In this document: one piece after another, positions 57,384-64,000 of the stretch
Layout: the number at the start of each line of letters is the position of its first letter
Numbering within the stretch: the first letter of the stretch is position 1
The notes under the pieces: generated by a model
What the model saw: the letters and a program-made list of their open reading frames with translations, nothing else
Database searches by the model: none
Told to the model about the DNA's origin: nothing
Program-made: the position numbers and the translations under genes
Source: Pantoea endophytica
Lineage (GTDB): Bacteria; Pseudomonadota; Gammaproteobacteria; Enterobacterales; Enterobacteriaceae
DNA length: 64,000 bases
NCBI RefSeq assembly: GCF_002858935.1
Contig: NZ_PJRT01000010.1
Location: 169,632-233,631, forward strand
Direction: 5' to 3'

Positions 57384-58102
57384 TCCTTCACTTCACGAAA
57401 CTGGCGCGTGACATTAACCGTTTGCCGTAGCTGGCTTTGACTCAGATTCTTCTTCATTTTGGTGGGCGTTAGCGGGAACGTACGTTTACGTGCCACCACA
57501 ATGTTCAAACAACCGAGCGCCGGTAAATGCGCGCTGATCACCCTGCCGCCCTGCCGATGCCACGGCACCACCTGAAAACGGGTGCGGTAAACCACCTCAT
57601 AATTCAGCAGGCCCAGCCAGTCGAGCAATCGTACCTGGCTGAACATCCGACCACTCCACGGCGCGCGCGAGTGCAGACCCGGAATGCCTTTGCTAATGCC
57701 TAATAAACTGAAAGGGTTGAAGCCGCTGATGATCATCCAGCCATCATCGATCAATACCCGATCCACTTCACGCAGTACGCGGTGCGGATCCTGACTCCAC
57801 GCCAACGTATGCGCCAGTAAACAGGCATCTACGGATTTAGATTCAAAGGGTAATTGCGTGTTATTGGCAATAACCTGTAATTCATCGCCCTCAATGCCCA
57901 CATTCACCTGATGCGATATGGCACACTGGCTGGTGTTGATTTCTGCGCTGAGGCTGCCAATTTTAAGCATATGAAAGCCATACAGCTTGCCGAGATAAGG
58001 CTGCAGTTGCTGAGTGAGCGCGTCGCGAAAATAGTCTCCCATTGGCATATCGCGCCAGGAGCGCGGTGCGGTCAGGATTTGGCGTGTTTTAGCCGGCTTC
58101 AT
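57368..58102 (-). CDS. yafS: YafS, putative SAM-dependent methyltransferase
   Basis: A 244-residue protein of the class I methyltransferase type. SAM-fold landmarks are weak, but [21 protein letters not shown] followed by [20 protein letters not shown] is the usual motif IV to post-I region of Methyltransf_11 proteins. Substrate unknown. It lies divergent from gloB and convergent with rnhA, as in E. coli. Confidence 0.9.
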   Translation of the reverse strand: MKPAKTRQILTAPRSWRDMPMGDYFRDALTQQLQPYLGKLYGFHMLKIGSLSAEINTSQCAISHQVNVGIEGDELQVIANNTQLPFESKSVDACLLAHTLAWSQDPHRVLREVDRVLIDDGWMIISGFNPFSLLGISKGIPGLHSRAPWSGRMFSQVRLLDWLGLLNYEVVYRTRFQVVPWHRQGGRVISAHLPALGCLNIVVARKRTFPLTPTKMKKNLSQSQLRQTVNVTRQFREVKDQDST

Positions 58103-58142
58103 GCTCTACCATTTTCCTTTTTCTACGACCTGAGAGGTGTTT

Positions 58143-58898
58143 ATGAATCTTACCAGCATTCCCGCATTGCAGGATAACTACATCTGGACACTAACGGACG
58201 ATGACAATAGGTGTTTGATAGTCGATCCCGGCGAAGCACAGCCGGTGCTGGATAAAATCAGGGCCAATCATTGGCAACCCGTGGCGATTTTGCTGACACA
58301 TCATCATCACGATCACGTCGGCGGTGTGGATGAGCTGCTGCAGCACTATCCCGAATTGGCGGTTTTCGGTCCAGAGGAAACGGCAGATAAAGGGGCGAAG
58401 CGTATTGTGGCCGAAGGTGATGAATTTACCCTGCTTGGGCTGAATTTCCGTGTCATCGCAACACCCGGTCACACTTTAGGACATATCTCATATTTCAGCT
58501 CCCCTTATCTTTTCTGTGGTGACACGATGTTTTCTGGCGGCTGCGGGCGTTTATTTGAAGGCACTGCAGAGCAAATGTTCGAATCATTTCAAAAACTTAA
58601 TCAGCTCCCTGAAGATACTCTCGTTTGCTGCGCGCATGAGTACACTTTATCCAATATGAAGTTTGCTGCGGCTATTCTGCCCCATGACCCTAAAATTTTG
58701 GCAAGGTATCAGCAAATTAAGGACTTACGCGCAGAAAACCGCATCACTTTACCAACAAAACTGGCCTTAGAGCGGGAAATAAATTTATTTTTACGCACGC
58801 AAGAGGCTGATTTACAACAGGCTTTAGGCACTAATGTCTCATCATCAGCGTTATGGCAAATATTCGCCGATCTACGCGAGAAGAAAGACCGCTTTTGA
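58143..58898 (+). CDS. gloB: Glyoxalase II (hydroxyacylglutathione hydrolase)
   Basis: Metallo-beta-lactamase-fold thioesterase (251 aa) that releases D-lactate and glutathione from S-lactoylglutathione, completing methylglyoxal detoxification. The binuclear metal motif [10 protein letters not shown] is present, as are GHTLGHISY and [14 protein letters not shown], with the C-terminal glutathione-site segment in CAHEYTLSN. The start at [13 protein letters not shown] has GAGAGG upstream and gives the E. coli length. Confidence 0.96.
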   Translation: MNLTSIPALQDNYIWTLTDDDNRCLIVDPGEAQPVLDKIRANHWQPVAILLTHHHHDHVGGVDELLQHYPELAVFGPEETADKGAKRIVAEGDEFTLLGLNFRVIATPGHTLGHISYFSSPYLFCGDTMFSGGCGRLFEGTAEQMFESFQKLNQLPEDTLVCCAHEYTLSNMKFAAAILPHDPKILARYQQIKDLRAENRITLPTKLALEREINLFLRTQEADLQQALGTNVSSSALWQIFADLREKKDRF

Positions 58899-58969
58899 TA
58901 TTTGAGGTTGTGTTGTGGTGGACCGTCACGTATAGTTGCTCGTCTTTTAAGCGAACTATTGACACACAC

Positions 58970-60343
58970 ATGAAGGCTAAAGCGATCTTACTCGCCTCGG
59001 TCTTGCTGGTAGGATGTCAGGCATCAAGGAATGACGCCAATATCCCCGTACAGCATGCCCAGAGTCTGTCTTCAGCTGGTCAAGGTGAAAATGGAAAGTA
59101 CGGAGATCGATTGTTGTCGCCGCGATGGCAGGATGATGGAACAAGCCTCGCAGAAGATACTGATCTCTGGAATCACATTAGTGACGAGTTGAAGATGGGG
59201 ATTCCGGAAAACAGCCGGATCCGCGAACAAAAAACAAAATTTTTAAAAAATAAGAGCTATCTCCACGATGTAACATTACGGGCAGAGCCGTACATGTACT
59301 GGATTGTCGAGCAGATACAGAAACGTAAAATGCCGATGGAACTGGTACTGCTACCCATAGTGGAGAGCGCTTTTGACCCACACGCAACATCTTCTGCGAA
59401 TGCCGCCGGCATCTGGCAGATTGTTGCACAAACGGGCAAAAACTATGGTTTGAATCAGAACCAATGGTACGACGGACGCCGCGATGTGGTGGCCTCGACC
59501 AAAGTAGCGCTGGATATGATGCAGCGTCTGAACGGTATGTTTGACGGCGACTGGTTACTGACCATCGCCGCCTATAACAGCGGTGAAGGACGTGTGCTGA
59601 AGGCGATGAAACAGAATAAGGCGCGCGGTAAGCCGACTGACTTCTGGAGTTTATCGCTGCCCCGCGAGACCACGGTTTACGTACCTAAAATGTTGGCCTT
59701 GAGTGAGATTCTCAAGAACAACAAGCGTTACGGTATCAAACTGCCGACCCCGAACGAGAGCCGTGCTTTAGCTCGCGTAGAGGTGGGACAGCAGATTGAA
59801 CTGACGCAGGCCGCCGATATGGCCGGAATGTCTCTCAGCAAGTTGAAGACATTTAATGCCGGTTATAAAAACGGTGCCACTGCGCCAAATGGACCGCACT
59901 ACATTATGGTGCCTAAGTCCAACGTTGCTAAGTTGCGCGATTCACTGGCTTCCGGTGATATCGCTTCCGTGCAGCCTACCGAGATGGCGAAAGTCAGTGC
60001 GGCAGAAAACAGCTATACGGTACGCAAAGGCGACACCTTGTCTGGCATTGCCAACAAGCTTGGCGTAAGCGTCAGTGCACTGAAACAGCAGAACAATCTG
60101 CGCAGCGCTTCAGTTCGTACCGGTCAGACTCTGACCGTGAGCGGCAAAGCGAGCACGCAATTGGCTGATAACGGCAACAGCATCACCTACCGTGTACGTA
60201 AGGGTGATTCTTTTGCCAGTATTGCTAAACGCCACGGTGTGAACACCAAAGACGTTATGCGCTGGAACAGTGACGCTAAAGACATTCAGCCGGGCGACAA
60301 GCTCACGCTGTTTGTGAATAATAGCGCAACACCTGATACCTAA
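58970..60343 (+). CDS. mltD: Membrane-bound lytic transglycosylase D
   Basis: Lipoprotein (457 aa; lipobox LLVGC with Cys16) that cleaves the glycan backbone of peptidoglycan. The SLT domain has the catalytic Glu in LLPIVESAFDPHATSSANAAGIWQ and AAYNSGEGRV. Two LysM repeats follow: NSYTVRKGDTLSGIANKLG near residues 345-390, and ITYRVRKGDSFASIAKRHG near 405-450. The start at 58970 puts the signal peptide first; a longer frame begins inside gloB. In E. coli yafE lies between mltD and yafD; it is absent here. Confidence 0.95.
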   Translation: MKAKAILLASVLLVGCQASRNDANIPVQHAQSLSSAGQGENGKYGDRLLSPRWQDDGTSLAEDTDLWNHISDELKMGIPENSRIREQKTKFLKNKSYLHDVTLRAEPYMYWIVEQIQKRKMPMELVLLPIVESAFDPHATSSANAAGIWQIVAQTGKNYGLNQNQWYDGRRDVVASTKVALDMMQRLNGMFDGDWLLTIAAYNSGEGRVLKAMKQNKARGKPTDFWSLSLPRETTVYVPKMLALSEILKNNKRYGIKLPTPNESRALARVEVGQQIELTQAADMAGMSLSKLKTFNAGYKNGATAPNGPHYIMVPKSNVAKLRDSLASGDIASVQPTEMAKVSAAENSYTVRKGDTLSGIANKLGVSVSALKQQNNLRSASVRTGQTLTVSGKASTQLADNGNSITYRVRKGDSFASIAKRHGVNTKDVMRWNSDAKDIQPGDKLTLFVNNSATPDT

Positions 60344-60350
60344 TGCCCCG

Positions 60351-60378
60351 AAAAGGCTGACTTTTGTCAGCCTTTTTC
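60351..60378 (+). terminator. Terminator of mltD
   Basis: Stem AAAAGGCTGAC / GTCAGCCTTTT with loop TTTT and a T run, seven bases after the stop codon. Confidence 0.9.
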
Positions 60379-60493
60379 ATTTTCTGCTTCTGCTAAATTC
60401 TGCATATCGCCTGTTCAGGCTCTGACTCGCCCTTCCCTGTATTATTTCAGCTGAACATTAACTGTTGCGAGGCGTGAGTTCGAGCGTATTAGC

Positions 60494-61297
60494 TTAACGC
60501 TCGATACCGTAGAGAGAGTTGAACTCAACCAGCAGCGGATTGTGATCTGATGCGCGCGTCACCAGTACCGAAGCTTCACTGACCTTCATATCGCGGTAGA
60601 AGACGAAATCCAGTGGGCGCCCAAAGGCTTTTCGGCGATGGTCATCGGTGAAGTTCACCTCACGCAAAGACATCTCCCGCGCAAAGCGATACAGCGCATT
60701 CATGCGCTGGCGGCTCCAGGCGTTAAAATCCCCCGCCATGATCACCGGCCCGCGATGATGTTGAATCTGTTCGCCAATCGGCCCCAACTGTTTGCTGTAG
60801 ACATCGACACCGAGACTGAAATTGACCGCGTGGATATTCACCACCATCAGCATTTCGCCCGTGGGTAATGGATACGCCGTGACCAGCGCAGATTTGGCCA
60901 AACGCAGCAGCGGCTCACGTTCCCTTAGTGGGCAACAGTACACAGGGTGCGCAGACGCCAACGTCATGACGCCGGAAGGATGTTGCGGTAAGACAAAGGC
61001 TGGCACCTGATCGGCCGCAAGATAGTTACTGGTGGCGAATTTGACCAGTTCAGGCGTGGCCTGCGCCTCCTGCAGCAGAACAAGGTGGGCATCTTTGCCA
61101 AAACCCTGGAGCACAGACATCCAGTCTGCACGCTGTTGCTTGAAGATATTCCAGACTAAAACTCGCAGTGTGGGATCAGCTGGCAAAGGTGCGCCAGGCG
61201 GTAATGCCTGCCCAAGATGCAGCATTGCCCCCGGCGGAAAAATCCGTTCTGCTGGCTGACCTGCTACATAACGCATTGAATAAGTTTTTTTCCGCAC
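60494..61297 (-). CDS. yafD: YafD, endonuclease/exonuclease/phosphatase-family protein
   Basis: About 267 residues of the EEP fold. Metal and catalytic segments are in [16 protein letters not shown] (Asn), [15 protein letters not shown] (Glu), [21 protein letters not shown] (Asp, Asn) and [11 protein letters not shown] (Asp-His). The substrate is not known. GTG 61297 gives the E. coli-like start (M)[18 protein letters not shown]; another GTG at 61327 adds ten residues. Both starts are weakly supported. Confidence 0.9.
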   Translation of the reverse strand: MRKKTYSMRYVAGQPAERIFPPGAMLHLGQALPPGAPLPADPTLRVLVWNIFKQQRADWMSVLQGFGKDAHLVLLQEAQATPELVKFATSNYLAADQVPAFVLPQHPSGVMTLASAHPVYCCPLREREPLLRLAKSALVTAYPLPTGEMLMVVNIHAVNFSLGVDVYSKQLGPIGEQIQHHRGPVIMAGDFNAWSRQRMNALYRFAREMSLREVNFTDDHRRKAFGRPLDFVFYRDMKVSEASVLVTRASDHNPLLVEFNSLYGIER

Positions 61298-61412
61298 TTT
61301 CCCGCCCAACTGGTTTACGACTCGCACTTCACCTGACTGTTATAGGGATTTTAGCGCGGGGTTTCAATTGGTGTTCTTGATTGTCGGAATTCGCCTCACA
61401 GCTTACCAATGT

Positions 61413-61437
61413 AAAAGCCTGCCAGCTGGCAGGCTTT
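61413..61437 (-). terminator. Terminator of the MFS pseudogene unit
   Basis: Stem AAAAGCCTGCC / GGCAGGCTTT with loop AGCT, just after the pseudogene stop on the minus strand. Confidence 0.7.
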
Positions 61438-61445
61438 CGTGCGGG

Positions 61446-61707
61446 TTATTCCATCGCTATCGCAGTCTGAGTTTTATCGGGTTGGCCACTCAATCGCACT
61501 AGCAGCAGCGTGCCAGGTACATACACCGTACCGATCCACGGGGTTTGCGCCAATCCATAATGTTCAACAATGCAGAATCACGCTCACTGCGGCAGGCAGC
61601 GTAATACGGAGTTGTTCAGCGATGGTTGGGCTCAGAACGACGATAACAAATTCTGTCGTTCCGATCGCACAGGCACTGATCGTCAGCGCCCAAAGTGCAA
61701 TTGGCAT
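61446..61707 (-). pseudogene. MFS transporter remnant (N-terminus joined to C-terminus)
   Basis: From ATG 61707 with a good GGGAG site, 47 codons read MPIALWALTISACAIGTT then EFVIVVLSPTIAEQLRITLP, the first helix of arabinose-efflux-type MFS drug/sugar transporters. They end at a stop at 61564. In a shifted frame from there, HYGLAQTPWIG...LLLVRLSGQPDKTQ to a stop at 61446 looks like the last helix. Some 300 internal residues are missing, so the gene is dead. It is divergent from the LysR gene yafC, whose target it may have been. Confidence 0.75.
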
Positions 61708-61807
61708 GATTAACTCCCATTAAGGTTTTGATGGGCATTAGTGTTGCCGCATGCTTTAATGACAAAAAGATGCAAAGTGCGAACAGACTTTTGCTTTTGG
61801 AGGGATA

Positions 61808-62716
61808 ATGAAGGCATCGTCAGATGAGCTTAAGGTGTTTATCGCTGTAGTGGAGAGCGGCAGCTTCAGTCGCGCTGCAGAGCAGTTGCACATGGCCAAT
61901 TCAGCGGTGAGTCGTACGGTTAAAAAACTGGAGAATAAGCTGGGTGTCGCGCTCTTAACGCGTACTACGCGTCAGCTAGCGCTCACTCATGAAGGCGAGC
62001 ATTACTTTCGCCGCGTGCAAAAGTTGATGCAGGAGATGTCAACCGCCGAGAGCGAGTTGATTGAGCGTCAGCTGGCGCCTCAGGGCGTACTGCGTATTGA
62101 TGCTGCTACACCCGTGATTCTGCATCTGTTGCTACCGATGATTAAACCCTTTCGTGAGCGCTATCCCAATGTCACACTATCGCTCATCTCCTCAGAGAGC
62201 TTTATTAACCTCATCGAACGTAAAGTCGATGTGGCGATTCGCGCTGGCAATTTGACGGATTCTACACTGCGCGCTCGTTTGCTCTTTATAAGCTATCGCA
62301 AATTAGTAGCAACGCCGGCTTATCTGGCGAAATATGGTGTCCCTGCATCAACAGCTGATTTGGCTCAGCATGAATGCCTTGGCTTCGTTGAAACGCCACG
62401 CTTAAATCGCTGGCCTGTCGCAGATGAAGGTGGCGATCTTTATGACATCACGCCAGGAATGTCATCTAACAGCGGCGAAACGCTCAAACAGCTAGTGCTA
62501 GGCGACCAAGGTATCGCGTGTTTATCAGATTTTATGGTAGATAAAGAGATAGGTGATGGTACTTTTATTGAACTGCTTGCTGAACAGCGTATTCCAGTTG
62601 AGATGCCTTTTAATGCAGTCTATTACAGTGACTTAGGAGTTAGCCAACGCGTCAGGGCGTTTATCGATTTTCTTAGTGAATGGGTTAAAGCTCAGCCCTG
62701 GCGAGTGCAGGGCTGA
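61808..62716 (+). CDS. yafC: LysR-family regulator YafC
   Basis: A 302-residue regulator with an N-terminal winged helix-turn-helix ([32 protein letters not shown], residues about 10-41) and a LysR substrate-binding domain ([52 protein letters not shown]). Sequence pattern and position next to dkgB identify YafC. Ligand and targets are unknown; the divergent MFS gene beside it is degraded. Confidence 0.92.
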   Translation: MKASSDELKVFIAVVESGSFSRAAEQLHMANSAVSRTVKKLENKLGVALLTRTTRQLALTHEGEHYFRRVQKLMQEMSTAESELIERQLAPQGVLRIDAATPVILHLLLPMIKPFRERYPNVTLSLISSESFINLIERKVDVAIRAGNLTDSTLRARLLFISYRKLVATPAYLAKYGVPASTADLAQHECLGFVETPRLNRWPVADEGGDLYDITPGMSSNSGETLKQLVLGDQGIACLSDFMVDKEIGDGTFIELLAEQRIPVEMPFNAVYYSDLGVSQRVRAFIDFLSEWVKAQPWRVQG

Positions 62717-62732
62717 TAAAGGGATGCAGTGA

Positions 62733-63536
62733 TTAATCCCAGTCTGGCGCCAGACCTTCTGGACTCACTAAGCGCTGATGACGATCCAGCGCGGCAATAT
62801 TTGCCATATCTTGATCGTCTAGCTGCAGATCAACCGCTGTCATGTTGCTCGCCAGGTTTTCACGTTTGGTTGATGACGGGATCACCGCGTAACCTAACTT
62901 CATCGCCCATGCCAAAACAACCTGTGCCGGAGTAGCTTTGTGCTTCTGCGCAATGGTATTAATTACCTCATCCTTCAGCGCTTCTCCATAAGCCAACGTC
63001 ATGTAAGAAGTGATGTGAAGACCATTCTTTTTAGCAAAATCAACCACCTGCCTATTCTGCAAAAAGGGATGCAGCTCAATCTGGTTAGTCGCTATATTTT
63101 CTACGCCAACCGCGTCAATCGCCTCTTTCATCAAAGCAATTGGGAAGTTTGAGATACCAATCTGCCGCGTCAGCCCTGCTTCTTTTGCTGCCATCAATGC
63201 CAACATGCTCTCTTTCACCGATACCGCCGATCCGGGAGAAGGCCAGTGGATTAAGGTGAGATCGATATAACCGGTGCGCAGCTTTGCCAGGCTCTCTTTC
63301 AAGCTGGGAATCAACTTTTCAGCCGAAAGATTGTCGATCCAAATTTTAGTGGTAATAAACAAGTCGCCACGTGCTGCGCCATTCTCAGCGATCGCCTGGC
63401 CCACAGCCGCTTCATTTTCATAGATTTGCGCAGTATCAATTGTGCGATAGCCAAGTTCCAACGCAGTTTTAACTGAATGGATTACAACGTCATCTTGCAG
63501 GCGGAAAGTACCTAAACCAAAGGCGGGGATTGTCAT
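62733..63536 (-). CDS. dkgB: Aldo-keto reductase, 2,5-diketo-D-gluconate reductase B
   Basis: NADPH-dependent aldo-keto reductase (267 aa) acting on 2,5-diketogluconate and methylglyoxal in E. coli. Catalytic residues are in [14 protein letters not shown] (Asp, Tyr), TTKIWIDNL (Lys) and [10 protein letters not shown] (His). The NADPH-binding C-terminal segment is [14 protein letters not shown]. It is convergent with yafC and next to a tRNA-Asp and rRNA operon, as in E. coli. Confidence 0.95.
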   Translation of the reverse strand: MTIPAFGLGTFRLQDDVVIHSVKTALELGYRTIDTAQIYENEAAVGQAIAENGAARGDLFITTKIWIDNLSAEKLIPSLKESLAKLRTGYIDLTLIHWPSPGSAVSVKESMLALMAAKEAGLTRQIGISNFPIALMKEAIDAVGVENIATNQIELHPFLQNRQVVDFAKKNGLHITSYMTLAYGEALKDEVINTIAQKHKATPAQVVLAWAMKLGYAVIPSSTKRENLASNMTAVDLQLDDQDMANIAALDRHQRLVSPEGLAPDWD

Positions 63537-63665
63537 GATTTCCTCATCGTATAGTGTTATGTTTCGATGGGAATTATTTTGGCAGGTTTATTATTGCTGA
63601 AAAATCCGTTTATAAGCAGAAGAATTTTGATTTTTTATCAACAATAATGGAAAAATTGCAGATAT

Positions 63666-63695
63666 GAAAAAGCCCTGACTTTTCAGTCAGGGCTT
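63666..63695 (-). terminator. Terminator of the rRNA operon / tRNA-Asp
   Basis: Perfect 11-bp stem AAGCCCTGACT / AGTCAGGGCTT with loop TTTC, followed on the minus strand by a T run, ten bases beyond the tRNA. Confidence 0.9.
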
Positions 63696-63705
63696 ATCAA
63701 TTAAG

Positions 63706-63782
63706 TGGCGGAACGGACGGGGCTCGAACCCGCGACCCCCTGCGTGACAGGCAGGTATTCTAACCAACTGAACTACCGCTCC
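63706..63782 (-). tRNA. aspU: tRNA-Asp (GTC), distal tRNA of rRNA operon
   Basis: 77 nt with encoded CCA, identical to the copy at 55920-55996, anticodon GTC. It lies 100 bp downstream of 5S rRNA on the same strand, so it is co-transcribed with the rRNA operon, as E. coli aspU is with rrnH. Confidence 0.97.
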
Positions 63783-63882
63783 ACCGATTCTGTACTGATA
63801 TCAGACAATCGTTCTGATTTCAGGTGTTTCGCCCTTCCCGCGTCACGGGGAAGGTCACGACCCGATAACGGGTCTTAAATTG

Positions 63883-64000
63883 ATGCCTGGCAGTTCCCTA
63901 CTCTCGCATGGGGAGGCCCCACACTACCATCGGCGCTACGGCGTTTCACTTCTGAGTTCGGCATGGGGTCAGGTGGGACCACCGCGCTAAAGCCGCCAGG
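63883..64000 (-). rRNA. rrf: 5S ribosomal RNA (5' end just outside the window)
   Basis: On the minus strand the sequence ends ...GTAGGGAACTGCCAGGCAT and contains CCCATGCCGAACTCAGAAGTG, the conserved 5S core. About 118 of 120 nt are visible; the first two bases (TG of TGCCTGGC) fall beyond base 64000. The operon (16S, tRNA, 23S) must continue past the window. Confidence 0.96.

Noticed and set aside
61439..61723. 94-codon ORF on the plus strand
   Set aside because: It runs antisense over the MFS remnant, whose ribosome site and transporter-like translation lie on the minus strand.

Overview
The window looks like an Enterobacterales chromosome, most probably Pantoea or a near relative in the Erwiniaceae. 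It is moderately GC-rich. Its backbone keeps the order of the Escherichia coli interval proA-proB-phoE-crl-frsA-gpt-pepD ... dinB ... yafK-yafJ-gmhA-fadE ... yafV ... aspV-dnaQ-rnhA-yafS-gloB-mltD-yafD-yafC-dkgB-aspU-rrn. Accessory blocks are inserted into this backbone. The genus is inferred from gene content and synteny and was not checked by any search.

Layout. 1-1918: end of an iron-type ABC importer (permease, ATPase). 2207-5605: a large autotransporter with an AT-rich mosaic passenger. 5732-10390: a prophage remnant on the minus strand: tailspike, Rz/Rz1, holin, lysozyme, a small unknown gene and an S24-type repressor, with no integrase, capsid or tail genes. 10744-18577: proA, proB, phoE (with a Pho box), crl, frsA, gpt, pepD. 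18937-22529: a sugar-type ABC importer behind a MetJ-type operator, inferred to import methylthioribose. 22692-28791: dinB (with a LexA box), yafK, yafJ, gmhA, fadE (with a FadR-type site). 28815-31051: two nearly identical 180-bp remnants of an IS4-family element bracketing a muramidase fragment, a Tlde1-like effector, a membrane immunity candidate, an orphan Hcp and an unknown ORF. 31056-37397: the methionine salvage genes mtnK/mtnA, mtnD-mtnC-mtnB and mtnE(ybdL)-yafV, with two further MetJ-type operators. 37530-40496: higBA toxin-antitoxin and katG. 40639-55790: purine catabolism (uraH, uraD, hpxK, hpxJ, an amino-acid-type ABC importer, hpxU, hpxWXYZ, puuE, hpxA, hpxS, hpxP). 55920-63782: tRNA-Asp, dnaQ, rnhA, yafS, gloB, mltD, yafD, an MFS pseudogene, yafC, dkgB and a second tRNA-Asp. 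The window ends inside a 5S rRNA gene.

How the genes work together. Three MetJ-like operators tie the importer at 18.9 kb to the mtn genes at 31-37 kb. This suggests one methionine-repressed regulon that takes up methylthioribose and recycles it to methionine, with YafV clearing the transamination by-product. The hpx block covers 5-hydroxyisourate to allantoin, allantoate, ureidoglycine/oxalurate and oxamate. The enzymes that make urate and 5-hydroxyisourate, and a recognisable oxalurate carbamoyltransferase, are not in the window.

Repeats. A family of intergenic repeats occurs four times (22531, 33391, 51531, 55806). Every copy lies between convergent transcription units. A separate 23-bp perfect inverted repeat lies after pepD.
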